Positions 62,514-64,000 of a stretch of DNA of 64,000 nucleotides are shown here, piece by piece; position 1 is the stretch's first letter, and each line of letters begins with the position of its first letter. The DNA is from Akkermansiaceae bacterium (GTDB lineage Bacteria; Verrucomicrobiota; Verrucomicrobiia; Verrucomicrobiales; Akkermansiaceae). The stretch lies in NCBI GenBank assembly GCA_021200315.1, contig JAJQGU010000073.1:1-64000 (forward strand), written 5' to 3'. The translations under genes and the position numbers were made by a program. A model generated the notes under the pieces. It was not told the origin of the DNA. It saw only the letters and a program-made list of their open reading frames with translations, and did not search any database.

Positions 62514-64000
62514 ATGTCAACACAATCCGGAAATCAGAACGTCATCCGCATATTGATCGCCATTCTCGCGCTCTTTCTCACGGCCTTCCAGCTGATCTTC
62601 ACCTTCCGCGGCCTCGATCAGCCCGCCGCGATGGATCAGGCGCAGATCGCCCGCGAGCTTGCCCGCGGCAATGGGCTGACGACAAAAATGCTGCGTCCCG
62701 TCGACGTGGTGGAGTCGTCGCAGGCGAACGAGGAATACAACCCGCTGCACGCCCGGGACACCACCTATGCGCCTCTTGCGATTCTGGCGGATGCGGTGGC
62801 CTTGAAGGTGACCGGGATGGACGATCCCAAGAACATCAATATGACGGAGGCGAGCGGCAATATCTATGCCCCCGATCGAGTGATCGCCGCCGTCTCGTCC
62901 CTGTTCTTTCTGTTGGCTCTCGTGCTGATGTTCTTTTTCCTGCGGGATTTGTTCGACGAGCTGATCGCGTCCATTTGCGTCATATTCGTCACATTGAGCA
63001 ATCTGTTCCTTCAGTTCGCGGTGAGCGGGCTGCCGCAGATGCTGATGCTCTGTCTGTTCATCGGCTCCTGCCACGCTCTTCTGATGGCGGTGCGCGCGTC
63101 CGTCGCACAGCGCGGCGCCGAGCAGCTGCAATGGCTCTGCGCGAGCTCGGTGCTCATGGCTCTCGTCTGCCTTTCCGGCTGGCTCGGAGTCTGGCCCCTG
63201 ATCGGGCTGGCCATTTTCATAGGCATCTATTTCCGCCCCCGGGGGGTATACAGCCTGATTCCGATTGCGGCGGTCGTTCTTCTTTCCGGCTGGTTTCTGA
63301 TCAGAAACAAAATATGGACGGGATCGCTGTTCGGGAACGCCGCGTACAGCATCTACAACACCTTCGGCGTGGGAGAGGAGAACATCATGCGGGCGTCGGA
63401 GCAGAGCGCCGTGCCTTTCCAGGCTTCGGATTTTATACTGAAGCTTCTCGGCTTCTCGCTGTCTCAGATGGACAATCTCTACGCCAACCTGGGCTCCATC
63501 GTCGTCACGCCGTTCTTTTTCCTCGCGCTGCTTCATTCTTTCAAGAAGCCCGAAGTGCAGGCCATCAAGTGGGCCACCTTCAGCATGTGGACGGCGGCCA
63601 CGATAGGAATGACGCTCTACGGCACTCATCAGGCGTTTTCCGCCGGGCAGCTGAATGTTCTGTTCGCGCCTCTCATGAGCGCGTTCGGCCTTTCTCTCGT
63701 GCTGATCATGCTGGCGCGGCTCCGAATGGGCGAAGGCGAGAAATTCGCCCGCAATTTCGTCATTTTCTGCCTCATCCTCATTTCTTCCGGCTCCTTCCTG
63801 TTCCGTCTGCCGGGCGAGCTGCGCATCGGCCTGTGGACTTCGGAAAAGGGCATCCCCCAATGGCCGCCCTATTATCCGCCCGCTCTTTCAGGGAAACTCA
63901 ACAGCATGACCGACAGCAAGAAAATCATCATGTCCGATATGCCTTGGGCCGTCGCCTGGTATGCGGACCGGCACGCCCTGTGGCTCCCCAAGCGCATCGA
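62514..64000 (+). CDS. Polytopic membrane protein, glycosyltransferase-39-like (3' end outside window)
   Basis: The frame is open from the ATG at 62514 to the window end (at least 495 residues). A first span (IRILIAILALFLTAFQLIF) is followed by a large external loop (RGLDQPAAMDQAQIARELAR, with Asp-Gln-rich ends as in GT-C enzymes), then 8-9 spans: VIAAVSSLFFLLALVLMFFF, SICVIFVTLSNLFLQFAV, LLMLCLFIGSC-like and others. The GLDQPAAMDQAQIARELARG loop suggests the acidic motif of dolichyl/undecaprenyl-phosphate mannosyltransferase-like proteins. No family name can be fixed from the part seen. It is 8 bases from the regulator gene, so cotranscription is likely. Confidence 0.6.
   Translation, partial: MSTQSGNQNVIRILIAILALFLTAFQLIFTFRGLDQPAAMDQAQIARELARGNGLTTKMLRPVDVVESSQANEEYNPLHARDTTYAPLAILADAVALKVTGMDDPKNINMTEASGNIYAPDRVIAAVSSLFFLLALVLMFFFLRDLFDELIASICVIFVTLSNLFLQFAVSGLPQMLMLCLFIGSCHALLMAVRASVAQRGAEQLQWLCASSVLMALVCLSGWLGVWPLIGLAIFIGIYFRPRGVYSLIPIAAVVLLSGWFLIRNKIWTGSLFGNAAYSIYNTFGVGEENIMRASEQSAVPFQASDFILKLLGFSLSQMDNLYANLGSIVVTPFFFLALLHSFKKPEVQAIKWATFSMWTAATIGMTLYGTHQAFSAGQLNVLFAPLMSAFGLSLVLIMLARLRMGEGEKFARNFVIFCLILISSGSFLFRLPGELRIGLWTSEKGIPQWPPYYPPALSGKLNSMTDSKKIIMSDMPWAVAWYADRHALWLPKRI

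Noticed and set aside
62517..63860. Leftward open frame of 447 codons at the window end
   Set aside because: Sequence is Gln/Glu/Arg/His-rich, the antisense image of membrane spans; the plus strand encodes a polytopic membrane protein following the regulator gene.

Overview
The window is a 64 kb piece of a fairly GC-rich bacterial chromosome that most resembles Verrucomicrobiota. The evidence for that is a protein of the TIGR04073 family (exosortase-associated, seen mainly in Verrucomicrobia and Lentisphaerae), a fused SecDF, a two-protein (ResB/CcsA) cytochrome c maturation system, and many signal-peptide or lipoprotein orphans. This is a family-level inference, not a species call. Many genes have no Shine-Dalgarno sequence and instead have a TATAAT-like box 6-13 bases before the start codon.

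Region by region. 1-541: the 3' end of a dTDP-4-dehydrorhamnose reductase gene. About 560-6250: an acquired, more A+T-rich island. It holds an apparently intact C5-methyltransferase / type II endonuclease / Vsr operon, set among decayed pieces of mobile DNA (a serine recombinase with at least five indels, a plasmid Rep fragment, the tail of an RlmD-type methyltransferase, and a small protein that has lost its stop codon). These relics look Clostridia-like. 6250-13172: an RlmI-type methyltransferase, a secreted alpha/beta hydrolase, an orphan SWIM zinc-finger protein, a TlpA-like thioredoxin and a YfhO-like membrane protein with an internal 11-G run. 13521: tRNA-Leu(CAG). 14035-17226: HAD hydrolase and a KtrAB-type K+ uptake pair. 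17333-24498: a five-gene Yej/Opp-type peptide ABC importer (B-C-A-D-F), with unusual inserts in both permeases. 24702-29179: TIGR04073 protein, metallo-beta-lactamase-fold hydrolase, LysR-type regulator, RtcB RNA ligase and a small secreted protein.

29224-36701 is a long leftward series: ABC-F ATPase, cyclophilin, panB, folK, dapB, dapA and a dynamin-like membrane GTPase. 36917-42716: an MFS transporter preceded by a C11 tract, and a 1487-residue M16 peptidase fused to a gingipain-like (C25-type) C-terminal region. 42842-45513: a second A+T-rich defence module, McrB/McrC. 45635-56458: a lipoprotein with a putative Cys-His-Asp triad, SecDF, a LolC/E-like permease, a GYF_2-RDD protein, PanD, SecG, CcsA, ResB and a Kef-type antiporter. 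56593-64000: dihydroorotase, a ferritin-like protein, a COG4299-type membrane acyltransferase, a Sel1-repeat remnant, tRNA-Pro(GGG), ArgC, an NtrC-type response regulator, and a membrane protein that runs off the window.

How the parts fit: the window links several housekeeping routes (pantothenate by panB and panD, lysine/peptidoglycan by dapA and dapB, arginine by argC, pyrimidine by pyrC, Sec export by secDF and secG, lipoprotein sorting, cytochrome c maturation, K+ transport) with two separate DNA-restriction modules. No CRISPR array, rRNA operon or intact insertion sequence was seen.
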